Assembly: GCF_029227915.1 (NCBI RefSeq)
Contig: NC_079878.1
Span: 25,259,501 to 25,323,500 of the forward strand
Direction: 5' to 3'
Origin: Hydractinia symbiolongicarpus
Taxonomy: Eukaryota > Cnidaria > Hydrozoa > Anthoathecata > Hydractiniidae
Length of the DNA: 64,000 nucleotides
Shown: piece after piece, positions 25,368 through 37,705 of the stretch
How positions within the stretch are numbered: position 1 is the stretch's first letter
Layout of the letters: each line of letters begins with the position of its first letter
The notes under the pieces: generated by a model
The model's input: the letters and a program-made list of their open reading frames with translations, nothing else
Told to the model about the DNA's origin: nothing
Database searches by the model: none
Made by a program: the position numbers and the translations under genes

Positions 25368-26121
25368 GCTATGTTCTGCCCAATCTTGGAACGCGCCCCG
25401 TCTTAAGACTGGCCAGGCCAATCTTCCGACAGTGACAAATGGGTGGCCAGTCTTAAGACTGGACTGCCCAATCTATGGACGTACATGCCCAATCTTAGAA
25501 CAATTGTGGAAGACAAACAGAACAATAAAATTTTTAGAATTTACCTCTTAATAGGAACTTTAATTTGAAACTTTTCTTGGAAAATCAAAAGCCAAAAATT
25601 TATATATACCATGTATTTTATGTATAAAAAATTGAAACTACTCAACCATTTTAGCATAGTCTATAAAGTTTTTCTTCTATAGACTATGATATTACATCTA
25701 GCTAACTAATAATATGGTTGAATACGATTTTTCTGATACTTCATAAATATAAACATTTTATTTTTAAAATTTAGCCACTACTACAAGCTGTATATAAATG
25801 CTAAATGTATAACACATGCTCTACCAGCTACCTAGCTACGATTTTCACTCTACTGTGTCCAAAAACAGGCCGGGTCAATTCAACAGTACCCAAAATATGA
25901 TGTTTTAAGTGCCTAAGAATGTTTGTTGGGAGTCAAAAAACATAGCTCGTGTGGTGCATCCCTTCCTTAAAATCTAAACGGCGCCAAAGATGGGCCTAAC
26001 ATGGTCTTTTGCCCAATCTTGTGACGCCCTGACAAGTCTTAAGACTGGCCGGCCAGTCTTAAGACTGGGCAATTTTATGTCCAAAGATTGGGCAGCGTCC
26101 TAAGATTGCGCAGAACAGCTA
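25368..26121. mobile_element. MITE with CTTAAG palindromes in both termini
   Basis: Left end GCTATGTTCTGCCCAATCTT, right end AAGATTGCGCAGAACAGC, inverted over about 28 bp with a few mismatches. Both subterminal regions carry repeated GCCAGTCTTAAGACTGG palindromes and CCCAATCTT blocks. The interior is AT-rich and non-coding. No clear target-site duplication was found. Confidence 0.65.
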
Positions 26122-27156
26122 TAATCAGATGTATTAAACAAGTGAGGGAATAGACCAAACTCGACCTCTTTTTAATGGACCACAAGCTCTGGGGGTCGAG
26201 GTTGGCAATAGACGAAATTTTATGGACGAACAACCCCTGCGTATATTATTAACAACAGGGATTTAATTAACTTTATCGCAATGCTCATTCCTCAGTGTAA
26301 GAGACGCAAGCAAAATTCAGACTTTTGTAACAATCAACTTAAAAACATAGTTATGCAAATAAAGCTGTAATGATATGGGCAGTCAATTTCAATTGTTGGA
26401 ACACAAGTTACATCCCTCCAGGAAGTAAAATTGCTTCCCAGGAAAGGATGCACACTTGTTTTATATAGTGGGTGCCCATTAGACGGACTGCTATTTTGGT
26501 TTCGTGCGTATCTTGACTTCGAAGGTTTCCGTTATATATATAAAGTAAATAATAAAAAAGATGGTTAAAGCGAACAAACTTAGAATGAGAATTACTTTTT
26601 CATTCTTATTTATGCCTTACTTGCCTTGTTTAACCTGACTAATCAACCTAGACCCGTTCTTCCAGAACCGTAAAGAGACTCGATTTCCGCTTTTCTGCGG
26701 ACAACAGAAATCCCGCTTAAATAAGGAAGCTCTACTAAATAGCACTTATTGACTGAAGAAGGGGGCGTTCATTAAGAACTACGCGATTAAATTTTCCAAT
26801 TTTACGGAGGCGTTTATCGGAGACTCGGTGATTATAAAAGCATTCACGGTATGTGATACGCGAACATTATTCTAAAGTCTAACCGCTCGGATTTAAAATA
26901 TGACCAGGCACCTTTGCTTATAATAATTATGCCCAAACTTCGTAAAAAGAACACAGATTATTTGCGAGAAAAAAGGTAGCCAAAATTCCTTTCGCGTTTT
27001 TTTTTTTCGATTAAAGTATTTTACAATTTCCGTATCTGGTTTCACATTTGATCAGCTCTGGAAACATTAAATTCCAGAATATTGTTTTTTACGGTCGTTT
27101 TCAAGAACATTCTTTTTTCTTTATAAGAACAGTGTATTTTGAGCCCAGCCCGCGCA
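26122..27156. other. Intergenic, nothing recognised
   Basis: AT-rich sequence. A short inverted pair around GTCGAGGTT near 26,210 resembles the ends of the CAACCTCG element family but is not a complete copy. No coding signal was seen. Confidence 0.35.
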
Positions 27157-27292
27157 TCTATATTATAATACCCGTATACGTCTGTCTGTCTGTCACGCAA
27201 AATGGTAACTTAGCTGCGCAATAGCGAGAAGCACGCAATGCGGTATAAAAAGGACGGGCGAACCCGTGGATTTTCCACGGGCTAACGACTAG
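27157..27292 (+). mobile_element. Short non-autonomous Helitron, 136 bp
   Basis: Starts TCTATATTATAATACC directly after an A and ends CTAACGACTAG directly before a T. A 7-bp stem CCCGTGG/CCACGGG with a short loop lies just before the terminal CTAACGACTAG. This combination (5' TC, 3' hairpin then CTAG, insertion between A and T, no target duplication) is the Helitron signature. It also holds a GTCTGTCTGTC run. No coding capacity. Confidence 0.8.
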
Positions 27293-28306
27293 TACTTATA
27301 ATTTTTGTCACTTCGACTTTTTTAAGCATACGGCGTTACTTATTATCTTTCCATGTGAAACAACATTTAACACCCGAAAAAAGCAGTATATAAAAAAGTT
27401 GCTCGATAAGAATGAAGTTAATGAAAACATTTTCGATGTTTACGACGATTTTTATGTGAAAGAAAACATGCTCTTCAAAAATATTTGCTTTCTCCCCAGC
27501 CTCAGGATATGCTTATGTTATGCTGGAATTTTAATGAATCTTTATCCTGGATATGCTTGTAAATAAAAGAAAAAAAGAGTGTATATATAAAATGTTTAGT
27601 AGTAAATCGGAACAATCAAATTAGTGTGAATTAAACTTTTGCGAGAATCAATTTTTGCAAATAACTTGCATCTTGCATATTTTCGCAACACTTCTATGGA
27701 AAGTGGCCTTCGGATTAAAAGTGCACTATGAAGCAAAAAATCCGGTCCGCAATCGATGTAAACTCGATCAACAATTATTATAAACTCGACCTGCTAGGTA
27801 CAAGTACATGTTCGAATCCGAACAAGATAAAATCGATAGCAAGAAGCAAAAAACACATAAGAAAAACAATTCTTTCAATATACCCTTTTTAAATATATTT
27901 AATATCTAATGTTTCCATTAAATTACATCCCACCAAAAAAATCTATGAGTGGAAAATTTGCTAAAAATAAGTAAAACTTTGAAAGTTATTTATGCAGCAG
28001 TCAATACCACAAACAACAACAACAACAACAACAACAACTAAAATATTATTCATGTGAAAAAAATGGTAAGAAAAGCACCTGCATTGAACATTATCAAAGT
28101 AAATGAAAAAAAAAAATACTAGCGAAAACTCATAGTTTCACACGGGTTCACAAATTAGTCATCACAAACCCCACCCTTTCACATAGTAACTATGTCATTG
28201 AAACAGGTTTTGTTTTTTAAAAAAAAAACAAGAAAAGCAACATTTACTTTTTCACAACACAAATTTTCCCTATATTTTAGAAAAGAATTCCACTATAACG
28301 TATACG
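27293..28306. other. Intergenic / DAP1 3' flank
   Basis: AT-rich sequence downstream of DAP1. Contains a CAA microsatellite at about 28,012-28,038. The DAP1 3' UTR must begin here, but no polyadenylation site could be assigned with confidence. Confidence 0.4.
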
Positions 28307-29121
28307 TTAATGTTTGGAAGGTTGTTTGAGATGGATATTCGGTGTGCCCTTGGGACCTTTTTGTGTTGGTTTTTCTTTTGAAGGAATTGGCTTCTCATGG
28401 GCCACTTTGGTCGCAGCCGGTGAATAATCTTTATCTCCTTTTGTTACAACTCCAGCCACCACTACTGGCTTTTCTTCGGGTCTAAAAAAAAGAAAGAAAG
28501 GACGAGTTAATTAGTTGACAAATTAAAACAAACGTTTGTTGTGATTTCCTCCAGTAATCCAAAACAATCGTCATCATTAAAATATGTTAAAGAAATTCCC
28601 GCATTAAAAATGATATTTTTGTTTATGTTGTAGAGGATAAAAAGGTTGTTAATCAGGTTTTTTAGAATTTTTAAAAAATCTATTTTTTTTTAATAAAATC
28701 AGGTCCATAAAGATTTTCATCTGACCTAATGATATCATCATTGTTGATGTAATAAGGTAGTAAGCATCTACAAAAACTTAAAAGAAAGAATTTTAAAAAT
28801 TGATAAACAAACGGACTTGATAAACAACTTTTTATTCTCCAACACATACAAAATATCATTTCCAATGCAGGATTCCTTTCCACGTCTTTTAGAACTATAA
28901 CTTTTTTAAATAAATTGTTTCAAAAGGTTAGTCGTTTTAATATAATAAAACGCATTTTATGTACTGAAGATGACAGAAGCCAAAAAGCCAATTATATTTA
29001 TCTGATAACAAAACATACTTTTCAGTTTGAAATTCTTCTTCCTCCTTTTCCAGCTCTTCTCTCGACAACTTTTCTGTATGAGTGTGTGGATGCTGAACAA
29101 CACGCATTCCACCAACTTTAA
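28307..29121 (-). CDS. DAP1: DAP1-like protein, last two coding exons
   Basis: Death-associated protein 1 is a small, Pro-rich cytoplasmic protein; in vertebrates it is an mTOR substrate that restrains autophagy. Exons are 29019-29121 and 28307-28481, joined in phase with GT-AG borders. The upstream exon encodes KVGGMRVVQHPHTHTEK and an acidic Glu/Lys stretch, matching the DAP family (VKAGGMRIV, HPHT). The last exon encodes VVVAGVVTKGDKDYSPAA, KVAHEKP and the C-terminus TPNIHLKQPSKH before TAA, matching the family's RGDKDFPPAAxxVAHxKP and the terminal xHIQQP. The two exons give 92 residues, so only about 10-20 N-terminal residues are missing. The first exon, which must end in phase 1 with G, was not found upstream and may be displaced by the transposon-rich region. 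Confidence 0.9.
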
Positions 29122-29282
29122 CTGCCAAAAAAAAATTTAAAAAAATTTAACTTCTCTATAATAACGATACTGATATATCACTTGTAGTATTATTTTGTCC
29201 CCAGGTGGTATATAATTCGATAAAACCATAATTCACCAAATGTTACACATAAGACCAATTATTAATATTTTAAATACAATCC

Positions 29283-30308
29283 CACATCAGACTGTCATGA
29301 AATGGCAAATATTCTTCAAAATCAATACAGATTGGTGTTCACCCGACTGAAGAGGATTTAGGACTTCATTGAAGAAATCAACACAATATCATCCAACTCT
29401 GGTATTGGAGCATATGGTTTGCCTGCAATTTTTTTAATGAAGTGCAAAGTATCTCTTTCAAAACCCTCAAAATATTTGTCAGGGGGAAACTTACGTCACT
29501 TGCAAAAAGTTTTGTCACTTTTCCCTGACGAAAAGCATAAATGGAGAAACAACTTTAATAAAGGTTACATCATCATCATCATTCTCGGCTCAACGTCCTT
29601 TTTCCATGCTAGCATGGGTTGGACGGGGTATATTAATGACCCTCAGATCTAAACTGAACTTCCTCTGTATTAAGTCTGTCCTTATAGCCTCCTTCCAGGT
29701 CTTTCTCGGTCTGCCTCTGGGCTTTGCCCCCGGAACTATCAAGTCTCTACACTTTCTTACCCAATTATCCTCCTCCATTCTTTCCAAGTGCCCCAGCCAA
29801 TTCAATCTTCTTATCTGGATAACATCTTTAATTCTACGGAGACTTAGCCTGCTTCTTAGCTCATCTGAACTCTTTCTGTCTCTCAGACTGGTGTTACACA
29901 TCCACCTAACCATTCTCATATCATTCCTTTCTAAACAGTCAAGATCTTCCTGCTTCACTGCCCATGTCTCACTACCGTACAACATAACACTTCTTACACA
30001 GGCCTCATACAACCTACCTTTTACCTCAATTGACAGGACTTTGCTAGTCAACAAAGAAAGTACACCAAAGATTTTGAAAACAAGTCATATTCCTTCTATT
30101 TTCAAGGTCACCAGAAAATTACTGATATGAGAAGATATTAAGAAGGTATTGCACATGCATCTTGAAGAAAATCAGCTATATAACAACTCACAACATGGAT
30201 TCAGGACAGGTAGATCTTGCCTGAGTCAGCTACTTGCGCATGTAGAAATATTGATCTCTCACATTGAAACTGGAGAAAATGGAAATTTATTTGAAGAAAC
30301 AAGTTGTT
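29283..30308 (+). pseudogene. CR1-like LINE RT fragment, interrupted
   Basis: Plus-strand reverse transcriptase pieces flank an opposite-strand insertion. Before it, 29,380-29,480 reads SNSGIGAYGLPAIFL then KCKVSLSKP, the RT region with AxGPDGIPAxxLKxC in CR1/jockey elements. After it, 30,065-30,300 reads LYNNSQHGFRTGRSCLSQLL, the QHGFRxGRSC motif. Stops and frameshifts occur and the palm motif FADD is absent. The copy is truncated at both ends. Confidence 0.75.
29568..30064 (-). mobile_element. RTE-like LINE 3' end, copy inside the CR1-like LINE
   Basis: A minus-strand open stretch of about 150 codons (29590-30054) encodes the C-terminal part of a LINE ORF2: GRLYEACVRSVMLYGSETWA, RMVRWMCN, LNWLGHLERM and KPRGRPRKTW, ending in HASMEKGR. 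The 3' end carries a short trinucleotide ATG-type tail (CATCATCATCAT on the plus strand). 5' truncated. Nearly identical to copies at 40.2 and 62.5 kb, so the family was recently active. The plus-strand open frame here is a shadow. Confidence 0.85.
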
Positions 30309-32550
30309 AAATTTACTAATATATAACCTGCCATACTGGGTGGGGTATAGTTAGATGAGTAGGATAAAAAATACATTTGTATCCTCATCAACCTCTTTTA
30401 CAGGGGTTACATAAAAACCACGCAATCTTTAGAGAGGAGGTCTCCTAAGCTGTCCAGCTATAAAAACCTTGCTGATATATATACAGATTGAAAAATCAGT
30501 AGAAAAGCAACTTTTAAGCATTTGGAAAAACACGCTTCCAAGATATAGTAAGAGACACAGCAGTTGTGTGTTTCGTTGTAACAATGTTTAGATACAAAAA
30601 TGTGAGGTAACCAGTTTCGAATTTAGAGTATGCCAACCTTGTCTCTAGGTCTTTTATTTCTCAACGGTGCTGCACTTCCATGGTAAGAGCTTTTAAAGCA
30701 TACATGGAACATTAATGTCAGCCACCCTTAATGCTGCCAATCTTATGCTTAGCTAGTGTAATATATACACTGATATTTAAACAAATGATGTAAGACCATT
30801 TTGAACAATGCCACATGTCCGTCCGAGCTTTATTCACAAAGAATGCAGTAATTTAACCTCATTTTTCATAAAAACATCTTCTTTGAAAGTTTATAGCTGT
30901 GATAAATCATCAAATGACTTCGCAGTTGTTTTGATACGCCAGAAGTTTCTTCCCTTAAAATACTGCAGAGTGTGTACCTATTTGAGTTATAACTCGACAT
31001 GGGACAGATTAAATGTTCTGAAACCAAAATCGACTTTTCAGACAAATTTTCTCATAAAGAAATTTGTACACCTCCACCTTGGGGTGCAATGACTGCGTAT
31101 ATCCTTTGTAAGGCTTAGCTACATACAACGAAGGGACCTAGATGGTAACTGCAAATAGCATTGATTTCTATACAGGCTGGCAACTAGTAGTCTGCAATTC
31201 TGACAATTCATTATAGAGCAACCTCGGATCAGATTTGTAAGGCTTAAATGCTAAAGAGATGGAAATTATAAAATATTGATTTTTTTTTTTTTCATTCTCA
31301 TTTGAGCACTATGCAGCATGTACCGTGTCGCCACAAACGTGTTGTTGTGCTTGTGTATTTGGAACGTACGGCTAGAGTTGGCTACAGTAAATAATGTATA
31401 TAACTTGCAAAACAACAAATCCCAGTGTGTCATGTTTGTCAAGCTAATTTTTTGTCAAGCTAATCTTTATTTCACTCTCTTTCTGCAGCTAAATTTCAAA
31501 ACTTTGATATTTATTTATAATCGTCGCATTTGTACGATGGCACTAAAAGATATTGACCAAAATCGGCAAAATATTTTGCGCATAGTCTAATTAGCATGAT
31601 CGCCATTTTGAAAACAACATTTCGTTTGACATCCTTATTAGGCTATTTGATATCCTAATTAGGTCATTCTTGAAATTAAATATTTCGTCTACGTGTTGTT
31701 AGTTTTTGTTAAAATTTTGATGAGTTAGGCGCAGCATTGGTAAGAATCAGAACAAGTAATATGGACGCAAATGTGCGTATTTTTTTGCAAAAGTTAAAAA
31801 AAATGATTTCATATCCTAATTAGGCTACCAGCATGGCTTAATTAGGAGATAGCCTAATTAGGTTGCATAACCTAATTTTCTGTTTTCCCTGACTGAAGGT
31901 AGATTCAAGTTTAGTCAAAGACTTCATTTGGCACAATTAAATCTACACAGATTAGGATTAAGAATACATCTGCAAACAAGAGTGAAAAACTCAATATTCC
32001 TGATTCGGGGGGATCTGATGCCTGTATCCACAGGATCCAACGAAGCTAAAAAAGAGAGGGGTTTAAAAACTATCGTCTTGCTTCGCAAACTTTTTCTTAG
32101 AATGGGCCTGTACATTAAAACTATTAATTATATTTATTACCAGCAGGAGCATGCCCCCCTTTTATTTCTTCCTTTGCTGGACTGGACATAGCGTACAAAA
32201 GCACAACTTTTCTTTTCTTTGAAATTCTTCCCACACAACGTGCTGTCTGCTAAATAACGAAATCGTGTGCTTATTGATCGCGTTTGTCTGAGCGAGTAAG
32301 ATACGATACCCAACTCGGGCATTTTTAAATCATAACCCAAGTAGGGCAAAACTGTGCAAAGTAAAACAGATTCTTTTATCAGTTGGAACTGCATTCTTGC
32401 GTCTTAAAATAACTTTATTAAACTACTTTAAGCTTTACTATTTTTATGGCTGAACTTAATTTAATGAAAATTCGCTCTTATGAACACATATTTAACCAAA
32501 ATTTAAACAATTAATCTACAACTATTCCAGAAAAAACATGCCCAAAATAT
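30309..32550. other. Intergenic, no gene recognised
   Basis: AT-rich. Several short open frames with no recognisable domain. Holds the CCTAATTAGG cluster listed separately at 31,585-31,877. The missing first exon of DAP1 could be here or further right. Confidence 0.35.
31585..31877. promoter_or_regulatory. Cluster of CCTAATTAGG / TAATTA palindromes
   Basis: About 290 bp contain three exact CCTAATTAGG palindromes (31654, 31815, 31853) and several near copies (CTAATTAG at 31586, CCTTATTAGG, CTTAATTAGG, CCTAATT). TAATTA is the core site of many homeodomain proteins. Regulatory function is inferred from motif density alone; a decayed repeat is an alternative. Confidence 0.35.
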
Positions 32551-33788
32551 ATGGAGTTATATGTGGGACAATATTCGTGTATGGTTTTCGTCGCGTCGTA
32601 ATGCTTTTCGTCGTGTCGTATCTTTCTTCGTGGCGTGGTTTTCTTTGACTCGTAATAGTTTTCGTCGTGTCGTATCTTTCTTCGTCGTGTGGTTTTCTTC
32701 GCAGCGTAATGGTTTTCGTCGTGGCGTATTACTCATGTTGGTGTGATCTCATGTTTCGTCGTGTCGTATGTCACTTCGTGGGGTATTTCACTTTGAGGCG
32801 AAATAGTTATGCTTTTCTTACACGGAATTACTAATTTCGTGAAGCTTTTACACAATATATTTCACTTTCTTTCTAGTGGATTTGGTCTTTCTACTGGGTA
32901 AAGCCAACCTCGATCCCGGGGCCTGTAGCGTTTTTTTATATGAGGATGAAACGCGTACGAGTTTCATCCTGATAGATAGATAGATAGATATTTTTCGTAA
33001 ACAAAGGTATATACAATAGTAAAGTGTTAGTACAGTATTAAATTCAATAAATTTAATTGTTACAAGATTTGTAATAATGCTATCTAACTAAACACCTTTG
33101 TAAACCAGGAAACTCACAGAAGACAAATAACTAGTCTTATCATTGAGAACCTGTTGAAATAACATATCATGCTCTTGCTATAAAGACGCTTGTATATAAA
33201 AATATGAATGAAAAAGAGAATTAAAATAACCTACGTAAAAAATGCTAAATAACAAATGCCTGCAAAAGATAAATAAAGATCTAAAAGTATAAGACTTTAT
33301 TGTTCAATCTGTGTAATATAAATGTTTTTACTCTGTTTTGAAAACATTTAAAGGATCGCTCATTGTCAAGTACAAATCTATCAATTTTGTGTATGCTATT
33401 CCAGATATATGGACCACGATATGAAGTTGAAAACTGACTGGCCTTAGTTTTTCTGTATGGTGGATAGTACTGACCAGATGACCTGGTTGAATATTTACTT
33501 TCTCTTACTTGAAACATGTTAGAAATTATGGGGGGGGGGGTATAGATTTGTTTTTCATTTTATACATAAAGCATACGTTCTGAAAAATATTTATCTGGAA
33601 AATATTTAAAGTGTTTATAGACTGCAGTAGTGGTTTACTATGCGTAAATTTGTCTTGGAAAAGAATAGTCCTTACAGCGTGTTTTTGACGTTTATATATC
33701 GATTCAAGTTTAGATTTATTAGTGCTGCCCCAAACTATATTTGCGTAATTTATATGACTATGTACGAATGAAAAATATAAATTTATTA

Positions 33789-36438
33789 CAACCTCGTCCC
33801 CAGGGCATCTTGTATCTTTTCTGACCCCGGGACGGCGATACAAACATGGCATGAGGAGGCCGGTCCGATATGAAACCTGATTGGCGCGGATATGTCAAAT
33901 AATTATTGCGTCATACAAAACATTTTGGCGAGGCGGCGAGTCTGTGACCAACAGGAGGAAGCTGTTCGTATTAAAATGGCGGAGGTGTATAAGCAGTATC
34001 AAGTTTTTTTCAAGTTGAAAAATTTAATAAAAAGCATTACTAAGCAATGAGAGTATAAAATAAGACATCATAAAGTAATACTGCTTACAAGACAATATTT
34101 CAATAGCTGGGAATGTTTAATAAAGCTAGAAAAGTAGCTAGCTAGCACACTATACCTAGCAAAATATCACGAAAGAAACTCAACTTGTTTCCAAGTGGCC
34201 AGGTTTGATTTGCAGCTTTTTGCAAATCAGCTTGTTATTAGTGGGCATGTTTTATTACCATATATGCTTTGGTTACTATAAAAGATATAAAAAGCCAGTA
34301 GGTTAACCGTCGGAGCCATTTTATCATTAAATGCACATTTATCCGACCTAATTCAAGAAAATTCAAAGTGCAAAAGCTTCCGTGAAAAAATAAGTTATTG
34401 ACTTGAAACTTGTTAAGGAGTACTTTTAAACCTATCTGATAAAATATAATTTTACACGGGGCATAAAAAATTTAAAAAGCCATTTTGAGGAAGAGAAAAA
34501 GGTAGGAACATTTTCTTAAACTGATTCTTGCTAGACCTTTTTTAACACGCTATGAAGAAATTTCAGAAAATCGAACTCAATTAAATTTGATTGAGCGCTC
34601 AATCAGGCATGTACTGAAGATGATGGTAGATATTTAACAGCTCACCACTGTGATATATTATCTCAAGAGTTTTAATACAAATTACAAAGCAGTGAACATA
34701 AAAAATAACAAAAAAAAGTCTAAACCGAGTATATAGTTTATATAGCGTCCCATAACTTCAGTAAAAATTAAAATATTGACTTGAGATTTGGTATGATATG
34801 GTTTTAGATTGGTTTGATGAAATTGAGCCAAAAAATAGTTTTATCATCATACATTCTGAGTTTCAGAATTTAGCCCTTTTCAGAGACGCCGATAAGCCTT
34901 TTTGACAGCATATCAATTTTGACCAAGATACAGATTCAGAAAATTTTAAAAGCTATTCTAACCTCAGAAATAGGTCAGATAAGATTCGACCTAAAATTAT
35001 GCCAGTAAACAAAAAATTTAGTTGCAAGGAATATCTCTTTGCTGATATCTTTTTGTGATAGGATGCTTATGAGAATACTGAATTAATCTTCACGGTTAGC
35101 TAGTTTGGCATTTTAAATATTTTCCAAGCAGAATGATAATAAAAAATAGATGTATATATCAATAAAAAATCTTTTGATATATACATCTATTTATTATTAT
35201 CTGAACTATTATTTGAACAGCAGCAGAATTTTGATGAGCTCCAAAAAGAGCGAATTTATGAAACTAATTTTGGTCCAAAATCCCCAAAATAATTTCCTCA
35301 AAAAATTATTCCCGAAACATTTTTTTCTCAAGGTAGCAATACTTTGCTGTTGGTAAAGTCGTATACCAATTCTTTCTAAACTATTAAGGCAGTGATACAT
35401 TAAATCGAAACAGATCACACGTAGACTTGTCGTTTTCAATTTTCAAACCAGCATAATGCTTTTGATAAAATTTTTGAATTATTTATGTTTTAAACAGAAA
35501 AAAACCTTGTTTTTGTATAAATTAAATGCAAATTAAGTGTGCAAATTAAATGTGAGCTTGTTGAGTAAAAAATAAAAAAGCTGCAAGGCGTTTTACAAAC
35601 ATGTCATTAAGAAAAGAAAATGCAGAATTTATCAGTAATGGGTGGCTTTTTGGAAATGTTAAGGCCACAAATGTAAAAGAAAAAAATACTTCTGAAGTAA
35701 ATACTCTTCTGAAGCCTTTTTCACCCAATATAACTGCAAGCAGTGAGTCCACCATATATGAATTCAGTTTCAGTTAAGTATTGTTTAAATACAGCAAAAT
35801 CTTTGTCATCATATAAAAGCAGTAATGCAGACACAGATATGAACTCACGGTAAATGAGAATAAAGTTCAGCCAAAATGAATAAAAAATGTAAATGTTAAT
35901 ATGAGGTTAAATTTCTTCCTAGCTACTTTCAGTCAGGCACCTAGAATGATACAAACATTTGAAAATTATGTAGTCATATTTGCACTCAACGAAGTGCTAT
36001 GTTCAGATGGGCAAATCATTTACTAATTTCCAAGTTTCCCCTAGCTGCAAGTTTTGCAACCCAGTGCTTGCTAGTCAACGAATTCAGTGAAATACACATA
36101 ACTAAATTGCTTGAATTTCTTCAAGTAAACAGCAGCCTAAATAACATTATTGTATATTTATACATTTACACAAAACAATCAAGGGCAATATGCGAGAATT
36201 TTGTGTGTTGCAATGAGAGGAATCAAAACAAACTCGCCGCACGTATCTGTGACGTAAAACGGCGATCTTGCTTAGCTCTGCAAGGTTATATACAAATCCT
36301 TGGTACATTGAGACAAATTTCATTAAATATTACACACAGAAATACTGTGTATTGGAGGGTCACGTGACGAGGCCTCCTCAAGGGCCATGTTCGACCCGGG
36401 TCAGAAAAGATACAAGATGCCCTGGGGGGACGAGGTTG
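33789..36438. mobile_element. MULE-like element, 2.65 kb, inserted in the LINE
   Basis: Inverted ends: CAACCTCGTCCCCAGGGCAT / ATGCCCTGGGGGGACGAGG, extending some 40 bp (CTTGTATCTTTTCTGACC block). Exact 9-bp target duplication AATTTATTA at 33780-33788 and 36439-36447. Same terminal family as 32905-37879. The interior is AT-rich, has no recognised transposase, and includes a 67-nt hairpin at 35135-35201. Confidence 0.82.
35135..35201. repeat. Near-perfect 28-bp-stem hairpin
   Basis: GATAATAAAAAATAGATG and its continuation TATATATCAA form the left arm; the right arm is the reverse complement with one mismatch; the loop is 11 nt. The size matches a small-RNA precursor, but AT-rich MITE cores also fold like this. 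Confidence 0.6.
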
Positions 36439-36984
36439 AATTTATTAGACAATGTTTATTTAGGAGGTTTATAAAGAACACCAATAGATTTTGAAAGTTT
36501 TATACTTACAGTTTCAATATGTTTCCGCCAGTTAAGATTCTCATCTAGTAAAACTCCCAGGCACTTCGTTTCTGTTTCACGTGAGATTGTGAAATCTCCG
36601 ATTTTTAATTCCGGTAATATTGTTGGTAGTCTCTTTCTTTTATGCGCTTGGTGGAAAAATGTATATTTGGTCTTTTTAACATTTAGAGATAATTTATTTG
36701 CCTTAAACCAGTCTGTTAGTTTTATAAGTTCGTTGTTTACAGTTCTGTAGAGTGTATTGAGATCTTCATGAGAATAGAAAAGGTTAGTATGATCTGCAAA
36801 CATAATGGGATTTAGAACTTGAGTGGAATAATGAAGATCATTAAAGTAAATCAAGAACAGGAGAGGCCCAAGTATAGAGCCTTGAGGGACCCCACATTTT
36901 ATCGCCAGATTATTAGTTCTTTTGCCATTCCCAACATTGACAAACTGTGTGCGATTAGATAAATAACTTTCAAACCACTTTAAC

Positions 36985-37705
36985 CCTATTCGGTCCGGGG
37001 GGGGGGGGCGGATTCCGCCCCCCCTGACGGTTTTTTTTAATAACTCCTGATTGCTTTCTTATATGGCTATGATACTTACTGAGTTTCAACATTTATCTAT
37101 TAGACACCTGCATGCTAAATTTTTAGGTCCCATACCTTTCAGAGGCTTTGATATTGGTCATTACTCGAAACTACCCCTAAAATCTCTATGAAATCCTTAT
37201 AATGGGGAAAATATAATAACTCCTGTTAGGATTATCCTTAGAACTTGAAACTTGCAACACAACTTTGTTTCATCAAGAAGAATCATTTTAAAAAATTTTG
37301 ACACGTGACTAATCCGATTTCCCGAAAATCGGAAAAAACAGATTTTCGGGCAATTTTTGGCAATTTTTTATTCGATCCATGTGAAAACCGGAAGATATGG
37401 TAAAAAAATTTTATTTAGCTTTCAGAAACTTCAAGCAGAATGTAAAAATTTGCTCTAGAACAAAAGTAATTATATTTTAAGCAGATAGTGGCATTTCTAA
37501 CAATTTTCAAGCTTCTGATGACGTCACAGAAAATGTGCTGACGCAAGCAAAAATTTATTGCCACTATTTTGTTCCTTTTATGACGTACTATAAGTGTGCC
37601 AAGTTTGATTCAATTTGAACAATCCTATGAAAAGTTATTGAGGGGGGGGCGGAATCCGCCCCCCCACGGTCATAGTATGTTCGAAAAACCCCGGACCGAA
37701 TAGGG
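36985..37705. mobile_element. piggyBac-type MITE, 721 bp, TTAA duplication
   Basis: Starts CCCTATTCGGTCCGGGG and ends CCCCGGACCGAATAGGG, a perfect 17-bp inverted repeat. It is flanked by TTAA on both sides (36981-36984 and 37706-37709), the piggyBac signature. Each subterminal region also holds a G-run/C-run hairpin (GGGGGCGGATTCCGCCCCC-type). The interior is non-coding. Removing one TTAA plus the element rejoins the LINE reading frame. Confidence 0.9.

Noticed and set aside
29606-30130. Plus-strand open frame of 174 residues (and its twins at 40280-40774 and 62558-62920)
   Set aside because: Antisense of the RTE-like LINE ORF2. The same shadow appears wherever the LINE occurs.
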